Assembly: GCA_030247575.1 (NCBI GenBank)
Contig: JAOTRV010000039.1
Location: 1 to 36,164, forward strand
Direction of reading: 5' to 3'
DNA: 36,164 nucleotides
DNA from: Sulfuritalea sp.
GTDB taxonomy: Bacteria > Pseudomonadota > Gammaproteobacteria > Burkholderiales > Rhodocyclaceae
A program made the translations under genes and the position numbers. Within the stretch, counting starts at the first letter, position 1; each line of letters opens with the position of its first letter. This document shows positions 23,410-33,800 of this stretch, piece after piece. Under the pieces are notes generated by a model. The model saw only the letters and a program-made list of their open reading frames with translations. It ran no database searches and was not told the DNA's origin.

Positions 23410-25143
23410 TCAAACAAGAAGATCTGCGCGTGACGCAATTTCAATCGCAGCGTCACCCAAAGTAACTCCGTGGACTCCATCCAGGTACATTCGCCCACAC
23501 ACCAGATCCGTGGCCACCCTTGTGCCATAGCTGCTACCAAGATCATATAGCCATACTTCATTGGGGAAATTTACCAAGACAGCATGGCGCCGACTTACGC
23601 TGCTTTCCTTCACTATGATGTCATTCGTGGGGAGCGATCCGATCGAAACAATGGGCGCGGATGTCTCGCGAAGAGTTCCATCCGGCAAGCGAATCGAAAT
23701 CTGGTTCTCCTTCCCCGCAGCACGGGCAAGACCAAATCGATATTCCTGGAAAACCAGCTTTTCGACGAGCGATGGCTTTCCGCCCTTGACCCAGCTGCGG
23801 GGTCTTTCCCTCGCAACCGCCAAATTGTGTCTTATGAATGGATTCACAATCTCGCGATCGTCGTCCTTGTGCAAATCCTCTTCCGTATAGCCATCATTCA
23901 ACAAGCGGCAGAGGAATCTGTTGTTTCGAAAGCAATCGTTCGGCACCTTCTCGTTCATCATCAGCCTAGCCAGATCTTCTCCTGCCTCGTACCGTTCGGA
24001 AAGATAGAAGCACTTCAACAACAGGTTGTAGGCTTCGAAGTCCGAGGCGTTGCGATCAAGATGATCGCTCAACAGAGAGATCGCGATCGGCAGATGCCCT
24101 TCTTCCAGATTCAGCCAACCGAGTTCCTTCTGCACATGGATTCGTGGATTGACGCCCAGTGCACGACTGAAATACTCCTTTGCCCGATCAATGCGACGAA
24201 TGAGTAATTGGCTTCGGCCTGCGGCAAGCAAGGCGGTCACGCAATCGGGGCTCAAATGCAAAGCTTGGTCCGCCAGTTTCTCGGCAGATTTCCACTTCTT
24301 CCTGGCAATGTGAGCCTCGGCTTTCTCGGCAAGCGCATCCGCCTTGATTCGATTGCTGTCGAAAACGTAAGGAACGTGCTTCCCTCGGATAGCCTCGCCA
24401 AAATCCCCCATATTCTGGAAGCGAAGCTCGGGCGCGGGATGCGTGGCGCGCAGGAGTATTTCCTGGGCCCATCGCGGCAAGGACTCCGGCACAAAGCCAT
24501 GCGCGATGCGCGCCTTCAGTGCCTCCTCCGCTGAAAACGTGTCGAAGGGATGTTCTCCTTCCAGCATTTCCAGCAAGGTCAGACCCAGGGCATATACATC
24601 TACCCGAGGGTCGGTTTTTGAAACTGATTCCCCCAGCAGCATTTCCGGAGGCATATACAAGCGCGTGCCCGCATTTCGATTGGCGACACCAAAGTCTCCA
24701 AGCTTGATCGACCCATCTGTGGAAAAAAGAATATTTGCCGGTTTGATGTCGTGGTGAACAATGCCCTTCCCGTGAACAAATCGGAGCGTGTCGCAAAGGA
24801 CGGCACCCCATCGGAAGGTTTCGTTAAGCTCAATTGCGCATCCCGAGTTCAAGCGATAGCTTAGGCTTCCGCCCGCGCAATACTCCATCACCAGAATGAG
24901 CTGGCCTTGGTGCGTGACGTGATGATGAAACACAACGATTCCGGAGTGATTGAACTGCGACAGAGTCCGCATCTCCCAGATCAAATCGCTGTGATCAGCC
25001 AGCTGGTTTGACAACACCTTCAACGCCAGCTGCCTTCCGGGAATCGCCTCGTCTTCGGCGAGGAAGACTTCGCCAAAACCACCGGCGCCAAGCCTGCCGA
25101 CAACGATGTACTTGTCGTCAATCCTTTCGCCAATCGAGATCAC
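23410..25143 (-). CDS. Hanks-type Ser/Thr kinase with TPR and FHA domains
   Basis: Residue numbers count from an upstream TTG at 25149. The kinase domain (12-255) has glycine loop LGAGGFGEV (20-28), Lys44 in LALKVL, catalytic loop VHHDIKPANILF (Asp134), DFG at 152-154, MPPE at 166-169 and DVYALGLTLLEML. All catalytic residues are present. Residues 265-400 look like TPR-type helices (KKWKSAEKLADQALHLSPD). Residues 483-575 form an FHA domain, with SSVSRRHAVL and DLGSSYGT, that binds phosphothreonine. No membrane segment is seen, so it is cytosolic. I prefer the GTG at 25143, which has AAGG 7 nt upstream; the TTG at 25149 is too close. It is embedded between the methylase (stop 9 bp upstream of the GTG) and DUF499, suggesting phospho-regulation of the system. 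Confidence 0.9.
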   Translation of the reverse strand: MISIGERIDDKYIVVGRLGAGGFGEVFLAEDEAIPGRQLALKVLSNQLADHSDLIWEMRTLSQFNHSGIVVFHHHVTHQGQLILVMEYCAGGSLSYRLNSGCAIELNETFRWGAVLCDTLRFVHGKGIVHHDIKPANILFSTDGSIKLGDFGVANRNAGTRLYMPPEMLLGESVSKTDPRVDVYALGLTLLEMLEGEHPFDTFSAEEALKARIAHGFVPESLPRWAQEILLRATHPAPELRFQNMGDFGEAIRGKHVPYVFDSNRIKADALAEKAEAHIARKKWKSAEKLADQALHLSPDCVTALLAAGRSQLLIRRIDRAKEYFSRALGVNPRIHVQKELGWLNLEEGHLPIAISLLSDHLDRNASDFEAYNLLLKCFYLSERYEAGEDLARLMMNEKVPNDCFRNNRFLCRLLNDGYTEEDLHKDDDREIVNPFIRHNLAVARERPRSWVKGGKPSLVEKLVFQEYRFGLARAAGKENQISIRLPDGTLRETSAPIVSIGSLPTNDIIVKESSVSRRHAVLVNFPNEVWLYDLGSSYGTRVATDLVCGRMYLDGVHGVTLGDAAIEIASRADLLV

Positions 25144-25152
25144 GTCCAAGCC

Positions 25153-28044
25153 TTACAGCAGATCCGCTTGCGCAAGAGTCGTAGTCACCGGAATGCTGTC
25201 TCGCGCGAGTCGGGTGATCTCCGGCCAGCTCTGCACCAGACCGTTGTAGGCCATAGCCTCGTTGGCGCGCTTCTTCCGCTCGCATAGGGTGTAGAGGCGG
25301 TAGCAGAGCTCACGGGCGGTTTCGGCCTGGCTGCCAAGCTTGGCGACCAGTGCCGCCGCCGCACCTTCGCCGCCGGCTTCGAGCACGCGGATCAGCTGGT
25401 GCACCATCTCCCATACGGTGAGGCGCTTGTCGGTCGCGGGGTCCCAGTCGGCGGGCAGTTCAGCGGGTTTCAGCAGGCGCACCTTGCCCGCTTTTGAGAC
25501 GATGATGCCGGCCTCGACCAGGCCATTGACCGCCGTGTTCTTGGATTTGGAAAGTTGTTCTGCAACGCCGAAATCACCCTCGGCAAAGCCGGTCTGCTCG
25601 AACCAGGTCAGCGCCCAGCGGGTATCGGCGTCAAAGTCGCCTTCCTGCTCGGCCAGCGCCTCGTCGAGGGTCTGGTTGATTAGCGCCAGCGCGGCACGCA
25701 CCGGGATCGGCTGGCCGTCGGCATCGAGCACCTTGGCGTAACGGGTATAGACCGCCATGCCGGGGCCAATGGCCGCCTGCGCCAAGTCCACCGGCGCGAT
25801 ATTGCCGGCTTGCAGATGCGCCAGCGCTTGCGGTAGTTCAGCCTTGAGCGCAGCGACGAACTCTCGGCGGGTGGCTGTGAGTGCACTGGTGGAACGCTGG
25901 CGGCAGACGAGGACGATGCTGGAGGCGAGGGCGTTGTTGCCGGAACCGATCATTCGGTTGCTCAACTCTGTGCGCATCGGCCAGGTGCCGCTAATGGCGA
26001 AGCCGGCTTCGATGACGGCGGCGAGGAAGGTATCCCAGCCGGTATTGGTCGTGCCATCGGCGCCATCGCTTTCGGCCTGTTTGAAGGCGTAGTAGATGGT
26101 GACCGGAAAGCCCGGATGCGCCTGCTCGGCGAGGCGGTGCATCGCCTGCGTCATTCCGTCGAGGAAGAAGATCTCGGCTTTCTCCTTGCTGCCATGGCGA
26201 TAGGGCGTTGCCACTAATTCTTCGGCCTTTGGCACGGCCAGCGTGGCGAATAGATCCGGGAAAACTGACTTCAGCGAACGGCGCAGCCAGACGTAGAAGA
26301 AATCCGAAAGGTCGGCGTAGCCGATGTTGTCATAATACGGAGGGTCTGTAGAGACAACTTTACTATCGCCAATCGACTGACTTTGGGCATCAGCTTGCTG
26401 AACAAACCCGCTCGCAACGCCGGGTAGGCAATTGATGACTCGTACTATCCAGTCAAGGGATACAAGGTAATTTCCGGAAGATGCCGAAAAGGGATTCCCT
26501 TCTGCATAGTCCCATGCCATGGGGACAGCTTGGCGCGAGAACACGTGCCCAACTCCCAAATTCTTTGGGTCAGATCGCCAAGTGCAAATACTCGACCAAT
26601 AGTCGGCTGACTTACTGACTCCAAAACCCAGATACGCCGCCACCGCATCGGCATACGCCGTCGCGCCAGCGCCGACTTTCGCGAGGGCTAGTCCATCGTC
26701 GGGCAGGCCGGCGGCGATGGCATCCGCCTTCACCCGCTCGCGCGCTTCTGCCACCAAATCGGAAAAGGTCGTCAGCGCGACGAGTTGGCGGGGGGTGAAG
26801 AGGTCGGCGAAGGTGATCAGCCCGTAGTTCGGCGTCTTGAAATCGCGCGGATTCACAGGCAAAGTAGTTTCCGGCCGCCACGTCGGTTGCGCGGTTAGCG
26901 CAATCGCTTCCATCTCCGGCGTCGGCGCGAGAAAGACCCGTCCGCGATCGCCTTCGGCGACGATCGCCATCAGCTTCGCACCCATACGTCCAGCCTTGCC
27001 TTCTTCGCGGATGTGGTCGTAGGTCACTGGTACGCAGGACATCAGGCACTTGAAAGCCGCCCGCTTACCCGCCGTGGTGCCGAGCTTCGCTCCTTCAGCA
27101 TCCTGCGGCTTGCCCACCTTCACCGAGAATCGGTAGCTGCCGCCTTCGATGACTGGTTCGACATAGGCTTCCTTGCCCGCTTTGGTGCTCAGCATGAAAG
27201 TCGACGCCAGTGGGATGGCGACATTGGCAAAGGCCGGGTTGGGGCTTTTCACTGTGCGCGCCCACAGCCATGCGATCACGGTGAGTTTCTGGCCGACATA
27301 TTTCTTCAGGTCGGGCCGCTCTTTGGCCATCTCCGCCGTGACTTCGACCTTGGGGTACAGGTGGCCGATTCTCTTCTCGGCTTCGTCGCGCATCCACTGC
27401 CCGTAGTAGCGCACATCCTCGGCCAGGCCCTGCGCGCCTTTCCAGATTGTCATGGCTTTTTCGTCGTCCCGCTTCTTCTGCCATGCGGGATTCACTGGCG
27501 GCTTGCCTGCAAAGCGCGGCGGTATCTCGATCATCGCCTTGTTGATCAGCACAGCCACCGGGTTCAAGTCGCTGGCGTAGCTCTCCAGCCCCAGTCGCTG
27601 CGCTTCCAGCGGCAGCGCACCGCCGCCGGCGAACGGGTCGTGAAAGCCGGGCAGTTTGTAGCGGTCAAACAGTTCCTTGGCACGCGGGTGGCCGGCATTC
27701 TCGGCACAGGTGTAGCGCCAGCTCTGCCAGATTTCCTCACGCGCCTGCTGCAACACCGCCTCGTTGGTGGTGTTCTCCCACTTCACCAGTTCCTCGATGA
27801 TGCGGAACAGCCGCTGCCGCTCCTTCTCCTGCTTCTTCTCGGTCGGGAAGATGTCGGGGTGCGCCGATGGGTCATCCACCATCTGCGCAAAAATCACCGC
27901 CCGTGCCGCCGCCAATGGCCGCCGCGCCCACCACAGGTGCAGGGTCGAGGGGTGGCCGTGCCGAATGGATTTCTCGCGCGCGCTGGCGATGTTGATCGCC
28001 TCCAGCGGCAAGGCAACTTCGATGAGTTTCTTCTTGTAGGTCAT
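25153..28044 (-). CDS. DUF1156 DNA methyltransferase (adenine-N6 or cytosine-N4)
   Basis: This 963-aa protein begins with the DUF1156 signature ([20 protein letters not shown] at about 30-49). The SAM-binding motif I is [18 protein letters not shown] (135-152) followed by SDLNPVAV, and the catalytic motif is [20 protein letters not shown] near 567-586. The DPPY motif marks exocyclic amino methylation. With motif I first and about 430 residues before motif IV, the region between would hold the target-recognition part. A stretch just before DPPY (DNA 26341-26640) is visibly lower in GC than the rest of the gene. It overlaps the DUF932 stop by 4 bp (ATGA). In such loci the methylase probably marks host DNA so that partner nucleases spare it. 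Confidence 0.92.
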   Translation of the reverse strand: MTYKKKLIEVALPLEAINIASAREKSIRHGHPSTLHLWWARRPLAAARAVIFAQMVDDPSAHPDIFPTEKKQEKERQRLFRIIEELVKWENTTNEAVLQQAREEIWQSWRYTCAENAGHPRAKELFDRYKLPGFHDPFAGGGALPLEAQRLGLESYASDLNPVAVLINKAMIEIPPRFAGKPPVNPAWQKKRDDEKAMTIWKGAQGLAEDVRYYGQWMRDEAEKRIGHLYPKVEVTAEMAKERPDLKKYVGQKLTVIAWLWARTVKSPNPAFANVAIPLASTFMLSTKAGKEAYVEPVIEGGSYRFSVKVGKPQDAEGAKLGTTAGKRAAFKCLMSCVPVTYDHIREEGKAGRMGAKLMAIVAEGDRGRVFLAPTPEMEAIALTAQPTWRPETTLPVNPRDFKTPNYGLITFADLFTPRQLVALTTFSDLVAEARERVKADAIAAGLPDDGLALAKVGAGATAYADAVAAYLGFGVSKSADYWSSICTWRSDPKNLGVGHVFSRQAVPMAWDYAEGNPFSASSGNYLVSLDWIVRVINCLPGVASGFVQQADAQSQSIGDSKVVSTDPPYYDNIGYADLSDFFYVWLRRSLKSVFPDLFATLAVPKAEELVATPYRHGSKEKAEIFFLDGMTQAMHRLAEQAHPGFPVTIYYAFKQAESDGADGTTNTGWDTFLAAVIEAGFAISGTWPMRTELSNRMIGSGNNALASSIVLVCRQRSTSALTATRREFVAALKAELPQALAHLQAGNIAPVDLAQAAIGPGMAVYTRYAKVLDADGQPIPVRAALALINQTLDEALAEQEGDFDADTRWALTWFEQTGFAEGDFGVAEQLSKSKNTAVNGLVEAGIIVSKAGKVRLLKPAELPADWDPATDKRLTVWEMVHQLIRVLEAGGEGAAAALVAKLGSQAETARELCYRLYTLCERKKRANEAMAYNGLVQSWPEITRLARDSIPVTTTLAQADLL

Positions 28045-29045
28045 TCTGCTTCTTGCTCGCTTTCAATTAGCTCCATCGCACGATCCCAAGCCTTTTCCTT
28101 GAGTGTGGCACCCGTGCCGAACCAGGCGCTGTCTATGCGCTCGACGGCCCTGGTCGACCGAACGTGATCAACGTAGTTGGTCACGGCATTTACCGCGCCC
28201 CAGAGCGTGTCTTTTGCCGTGGCGATCTCCTGGCCGCGCGCCGAATGAAACAGCGACATGATCTGGTTGATCTCCTTGAACTTGGCATTGCTTGGCGGCT
28301 TGCCTTCCTCGATTTCCTTGTCAGAAAGAAAAAGGCTTTCAACAAATTTCTGAACCGCTGGGCCTTTCAGTGGGCGCTTTGCCATCGGGTTGATCCGGTC
28401 CATGAACTGAGACCATGCCGCATCGATCAGGCCGAGTTGCTCCTTGATGGGCCCCGGGCTGAATTTCGTCATGTGATCAATCTTGATATGCCGACGCTCG
28501 TTCATCTTCACGTCCTTGAACGCGAAGCCCAGGGTGTTCTGGCAAACGACACGGATGCTGGTAAAGGTCGCCGTTGTGGCGAGCGACTTGTCACATGACG
28601 TGGCCAGCAATACATAAGCGCCCAGTTTGTCGGCAGAATTCCCCGCAACATCTTGAACCAGGCCGGTCTTGGCTAGTGCCCAGACTTTTCGTCCCCCGGC
28701 GAGAGCACCTGCAGTTTCAAGCGTGTAATGCCGGTCTGCTACCAGATCACGATAGAACTCAAGAACTTCCTTGGGTTGAACCACCTGATAATCGGCGGAA
28801 ACGATCGACAGCGCAGCGCCTGTATCGTCACGCGCGAGAACAAATCGGTCGGGCATGATCCGAACACGATCCTGAAACTGGTAATGCACCGGCAAGGTCT
28901 GAATGCGCCAGTCCAGTCGAGCGGCTTCAACCCATGTTTCGATGGGTTGCCCAGGAGGCAGTTTCTCACCGAGCCCATGCCACGGCTCCTCGCCAACATA
29001 TGCCATGGCGGGCTTGCCGGTTGAATGATCAAGATCGTGGCTCAT
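28041..29045 (-). CDS. DUF932 phage/plasmid-like protein
   Basis: This 334-aa protein matches the DUF932 family (TIGR03299-type 'phage/plasmid-like protein'), common on plasmids, ICEs and phages but without an established function. Diagnostic regions are [20 protein letters not shown] near the N-terminus, [20 protein letters not shown], and [20 protein letters not shown]. The late helical part contains [17 protein letters not shown]. No signal peptide or membrane segment is present. It overlaps the methylase start by 4 bp, so its translation is coupled to DUF1156, which is unusual because DUF932 normally sits among plasmid backbone genes. It may be an anti-defence or regulatory component captured by the operon, or simply an insertion that preserved reading order. 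Confidence 0.88.
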   Translation of the reverse strand: MSHDLDHSTGKPAMAYVGEEPWHGLGEKLPPGQPIETWVEAARLDWRIQTLPVHYQFQDRVRIMPDRFVLARDDTGAALSIVSADYQVVQPKEVLEFYRDLVADRHYTLETAGALAGGRKVWALAKTGLVQDVAGNSADKLGAYVLLATSCDKSLATTATFTSIRVVCQNTLGFAFKDVKMNERRHIKIDHMTKFSPGPIKEQLGLIDAAWSQFMDRINPMAKRPLKGPAVQKFVESLFLSDKEIEEGKPPSNAKFKEINQIMSLFHSARGQEIATAKDTLWGAVNAVTNYVDHVRSTRAVERIDSAWFGTGATLKEKAWDRAMELIESEQEAE

Positions 29046-29080
29046 AGAGTGTCCCTGTTATTGTTATTGAAGTTCAAGAG

Positions 29081-30790
29081 TCATGTCGATTGGCTGTCTT
29101 CTTCCAAGTCGTCTGCGACAGAGAGTCCTGTCACGCGCATGATTTCCTGCCAAAGCCGATCCTGTCGCCACGCCAGAAAAGCGTGATAGTCGTTGGTCCA
29201 GTACGGTGACGCTTTGCCGACAGGCAGGCAGTGCGACGTCAGGACGGCATCGAATGGAAACCCCGGCGTGTTCCGTATTTCCTTCAGGTAGTCGGAAGGG
29301 GCACGGTCGCTGATCATCTGGTTGGTGGTGCGGTCGATGAGGGTTCGGTTCAGGATGCAATCGCGATGGCGCGACAGGGCTATGCCGGCCTTCACTTCCA
29401 GGTAGTTAGCCGGGAAGACGTGATGATCGTCGATACCTTCTTCGTTCATTAGCTTGCCGGTGATGACTGCCTGCGTATGAAAATCGCGGGCGCCGGTCCC
29501 CGAACCCAGGATCAGGCAGATGACGCCGCGGTAGATGGCGCGTTGCCGGGGAGTAACGTCACGCAGGGATTTGGGGTCGAAACTCAAGCCCTTGACGACT
29601 TCCGGCTCGCTACCATTGTTGAACCATGCCAGTACCTCGGTCACATCCTTGGCAGACTGGCTGTTTGGCGAACTCTCGTAGGACTGGCCAAATACAGCGC
29701 ACCAGAACCAGCGCTTGATCTTCTCTCGTTGCGCTCCGGCTTCGGCGCTCTTAGGGCTCCCACCCTTCGCCATAACGGCGGCCAAGGTCGGCAGCATGGT
29801 TTGATAGGGAAGCCACTTCGGAAGCACAACCTTGCAGTCGTCGCGCAGAATGCTGAGTGCCAGGCTAAGCCCATCGACGACCCGTTGCCACCAGTTGTTG
29901 ATGTCAGCGGGACTGAGATTCAGCACATCGCTGCGTTTACAGGAAGGCGCCTTGCGACTGGCCAGTGCGATGGCCTGGAGGATGTAATAGGGATCAACTT
30001 CGAATTCTTCAATGATCGGATGGTCTTGTCGCGCCTTGTCCCACAAGTCGCGCAATTTGATGTTCTGGGGCCAGAAGCGGGCCGTCAGCAACTCGAATAC
30101 GCTGAGTTTGACGCCAGTGCGGTTTAGGGTTTCGAAGATGGTGCAGAGTGCGTCGGGCTCAGTTTTGTCTGACAGCGTGACAACCGGAAAATGGTAGTCG
30201 TCAATGACCTGTATCCACTTCTGCTCAATGACGTCCAGTGCATCCTCTAGTGCGATGCGTTCCTGATTAGGCAACTGGCGAGCTACCTTTCTGCTCCACT
30301 GACCGAAGCCTCCGGCACCCCCCCTAAGAACAGAGAGCGGCAACACCCCATCCTCGGCTTGGAGCGAAAATTCCTCATGAGCCTTTGCCCACTTTGTTGT
30401 TGCTCGAACATGAAAGATTGCTTCTTCGAAATCTACCCCAGCGATTAGCTTCTTCATGTTCAGAAAATAGCGGTGCTCCCCAACGCCGTAAAACGCCTGA
30501 TAGAGAGACGTCATGCGCTGCTGGCCATCGAGCACAAGAAACGTGTGCTTGGCTCCGGCAAGAGGCGGCGCTCCTTCAAATTCACGCGCCGCAAATACCC
30601 GCTTGGCGTCCCTGACCCGCAGAATGCTGCCCGCTGGATAGTTGTTGGCGATCGAAACGATGAGTTCCTGCGTTGCACCAGGCTCCCAGACAAAGTCGCG
30701 CTGAAAGTCCGGCAATACGGCAGACCGATTGTGGATTTCAGCGAGTAGGTCCTTGAGCGCACGAGGGTTGGTATCTTCAAATAGGTTCAT
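29081..30790 (-). CDS. DUF262/DUF1524-type (GmrSD-like) predicted endonuclease
   Basis: This 569-aa protein has an N-terminal DUF262 (ParB/Srx-like) domain with LPDFQRDFVWEP and the nucleotide-binding motif FLVLDGQQRMTSLYQAFYG (DGQQR at 88-92). The C-terminal region carries a His-Asn type nuclease motif, GIDDHHVFPANYL (about 453-465), with DCILNRTLID and the later NQMISDRAPSDYL matching the DUF1524/HNH layout. This resembles GmrSD-type IV restriction enzymes, which use NTP and cut modified DNA such as glucosylated hydroxymethylcytosine. Here both halves are in one chain. It sits between the helicase gene and DUF932 in the same direction, 89 bp after the helicase stop. It could target modified phage DNA that the methylase-based core does not handle. 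Confidence 0.88.
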   Translation of the reverse strand: MNLFEDTNPRALKDLLAEIHNRSAVLPDFQRDFVWEPGATQELIVSIANNYPAGSILRVRDAKRVFAAREFEGAPPLAGAKHTFLVLDGQQRMTSLYQAFYGVGEHRYFLNMKKLIAGVDFEEAIFHVRATTKWAKAHEEFSLQAEDGVLPLSVLRGGAGGFGQWSRKVARQLPNQERIALEDALDVIEQKWIQVIDDYHFPVVTLSDKTEPDALCTIFETLNRTGVKLSVFELLTARFWPQNIKLRDLWDKARQDHPIIEEFEVDPYYILQAIALASRKAPSCKRSDVLNLSPADINNWWQRVVDGLSLALSILRDDCKVVLPKWLPYQTMLPTLAAVMAKGGSPKSAEAGAQREKIKRWFWCAVFGQSYESSPNSQSAKDVTEVLAWFNNGSEPEVVKGLSFDPKSLRDVTPRQRAIYRGVICLILGSGTGARDFHTQAVITGKLMNEEGIDDHHVFPANYLEVKAGIALSRHRDCILNRTLIDRTTNQMISDRAPSDYLKEIRNTPGFPFDAVLTSHCLPVGKASPYWTNDYHAFLAWRQDRLWQEIMRVTGLSVADDLEEDSQST

Positions 30791-30805
30791 GTAGGAATTC
30801 CCGTC

Positions 30806-30865
30806 TTAGCAATCGATAGAGTGGCCGCAATTCGTACCGGCGACGTATGGGCAGGAATTGCGCAT
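30806..30865 (-). CDS. Very short Cys-rich ORF in the helicase to DUF262 gap (doubtful)
   Basis: The 89-bp gap holds a 19-codon ORF (ATG at 30865, TAA at 30806-30808) with Cys at positions 5, 13 and 19 and a His at 15. The upstream sequence offers only a weak GGGCGA site. The Cys/His pattern is curious, but an ORF of this length can occur by chance, so I rate it low. Confidence 0.15.
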   Translation of the reverse strand: MRNSCPYVAGTNCGHSIDC

Positions 30866-30879
30866 AGGTCGCCCGTTGT

Positions 30880-33800
30880 CTAATGTGGAGCCTGTGCGCG
30901 ATCCAGGAGTTCTGCGAAATCGTAATTCACGCTGGTTACGCCAAAATCGGGCTCGCGCTTGAACGGCTCACGCAGGTAGTAGGTTTTATGCGTATCGTCG
31001 CCAGTAAATTCGACGATCGCCAGGATGAAATCTTCCGGTTTGTTCAGAGAATAGAGAATCTCGTTGCGAGTGACCGTGATGGTCGGGGCGCCCGTAACGC
31101 GGCCCTTGACTTCAATAAAGCGTAGCTTGCCAGTGCCAGGGATCCGGCTCTCGATGTCATAGCCCAGCTTTTCGAATTCGCGATCAGTCGGGTCGAAACC
31201 CAGGCTGCGTTCGATGTCCATCACAATGGCGCGGGCTCGTGCGGCGCTGATCTGAGTGTCAACCGGGGCCGTAGGTGCGGCACCACCCTGCTCGGCCATC
31301 GCGCTGATCAAACCCAAGGGGACAACCAGCAAACCACCCAGCACCACCGGCGGCAAGGGTGAAATCCGGGCTTCAAGCTTCAACTCCTCCAATCGCTTTT
31401 GCAGCCTCCCTTGCAGCAGGTCAGCCCGCTTCCTGGCCTCTCCGGAGTTGAGCTTGGCATTTGGCTTGCCAGCCTGCTCCTGTAGCTTCAGTTCTTCTGC
31501 ACGATGATCCCAGTAAGTGATTTCCTTTGTGAGCCGATCCTTAACCGCGGCTTCGGTCCTGGCAATGAGATCAAGCTTGTGGCCGCGCACCTCGGCCAAG
31601 TGTTCCGGCACCACACTGGCAACGGCGTAGCCTTGCACCGTTTGCTCCAATTCGCGGTCGATCCACTGGCATTCGGGACGGTCCAGTATGGCTTCGATAC
31701 CGGGCTCACCCTCAGCCAAGGGGCGGTAGTCGAGGTATGGCGCGTAATGGACGTGGCGAGTCGTGCCGCTTGCGTCCAGTTCGACGTACAGCATGCGTTT
31801 GGAAACAATCCGGCGCTCTCCGGCGCGGGTGAGTCCAGCATCCTGGATGGAGTGTTCGAGATAGAACATCACGCGTGGCTGTGTGCCCATATCGCGTTCA
31901 TCGACCAAAACGGTGCCGCGCTTCAGAAGATCCCGATTGCGCTCCAGCGTGAGGTCGATTACTGAGTCGAGCAGGGGATGCCCGGGGCACACGAATGCGG
32001 CTAGCGGCTGACCTTGCGGTGCCACGAGGAATTTCTCGAAGGCGATGCGCTCATAGCGAGGCATGACCGGTTCGCCAATACCAATGAGCCGGTCGCGATT
32101 GCACACCTGTGCCGGTACATGGGTAATCTGGTAACGACGTGGTTCGCGCTGCTTCGACGTTCCGCCAAGCCGCTTAAAGGCTTCGTGGAAGAAGGATTCG
32201 ATGTAGTGCGGCTGCAGCCGCCTGGCGTCGGCGCGCTCCATGTCTTCACGGATGCGTTGTACTTGGCTCACGTCCATGGCATCGTGAGCCAACGCCCTTT
32301 CTTCGAGCAAACCCTGAAGATGACCGCGGTCGAGTACGGTATCAAGCACGGTGGTGAGGTAAGCCTTTACCTCTGGCTTCTCACCGTGACGGATCGCCTC
32401 GATCAGCAAGTCGCGCAGGGATTTGCCTTCGAACTGGAGTTTGCCAAGAACGTCGAATACCTGGCCGCCCAGCGCTTGGCGTGCCAGTTCGAGCTTATCC
32501 AATAGCTTGCGGTAGACATCGCCTTCGCGGGTGTCGTCGGCCACCAGGTTCCAGAGATGGCAGACCTCGGTCTGGCCGATTCGGTGGATGCGGCCAAAAC
32601 GCTGCTCCAGCCGGTTCGGGTTCCAGGGCAGATCGTAATTCACCATCAGGTGAGCGCGCTGGAGGTTAATGCCTTCACCAGCCGCATCTGTGGCCAGTAG
32701 TACTTGTACCTCGGGGTCGTGCTTGAACCTTTCCTGCACGGCCAGACGTTCTTCGCGACCAATGCCGCCGTGGATGATGACTACGGCCGTCTTGCGCCCT
32801 AGCAGCGTAGTGATTCGCTGTTCCAGATAGTTGAGCGTGTCGCGATGCTCGGTGAAGATGACGATCTTTTGGTGCGGCGATGACTTGGGTGGCGGAATTG
32901 CACCGGCGCCATAGGGAGCGTCCGGCTCTGCCACGCGATCGACAATGGCTTCAGGTGTGAAGATTTCACTGAGCAGGCTGCCCAGCTCACGCCACTTGGT
33001 ATCGGTACCACTGCGGCGCACCGCATGTGCGTGAGCTTCAAGACCTTTCAGCGTTTCTATCTCGGCGCGCAATTCGGAAATGGATCGGGCGGCGGTGGCC
33101 TGATCAAGGATTTCTTCCTCTGCGATTTCAACTTCGTTGTCAGGTGCTTCGTCCAGATCCTCGACATCTTCGCTATCCAAGACAGGCGCTCCCGCCGCCA
33201 CGATGGGCGCGACTTGCCCGCCTCGATGGAGCACTTCCAGTTCGCGCAGGCGACTTTCCAGGCGCTCCCGCCTGCGGCGCAGGGATTGGTAGATGGCTTC
33301 AGGTGACGATGCGAGTCTTCGCTGCAAGATGGTCAGCGCAAAACCGACCGTACCTGCACGCTTGTCGTTTTCCAGTGCATCGGCGCGATTGAATTCTTCC
33401 CGCACATAGTCGGTGACGATCTTGTACAGGTGAGTTTCCGCATCCGACAGTTTGTAGGGCACGGTGTAGGCGATACGCTGGGGGAACAGCGGAGTGCCAT
33501 CGAATTTGAGCAGGCTTTCCTTGACCATCCGGCGCATCAGGTCCGAGACGTCCGCTGTATGCACGCCATCACGGTAGCGGCCCTCAAATCGGTCGCCGTC
33601 CAGTAACGCCATGAAAAGCTGGAAGTCAGCCTCCTTGCCGTTGTGTGGAGTCGCCGACATCAACAGGAAGTGACGGGTGAGGGTCGATAGCAATTGCCCC
33701 AACCGGTAGCGCTTCGTGTATTTGGTTTCGCCACCGAATACCGTCGCCGACATCTTGTGGGCTTCGTCGCAAACCACGAGATCCCAGCGGCAATCTGGCG

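Noticed and set aside
27013-28167. A 384-codon plus-strand open frame opposite the DUF1156 gene
   Set aside because: Low-complexity His/Gln/Leu-rich product typical of antisense frames; it covers the conserved methylase motif I and DUF1156 signature.
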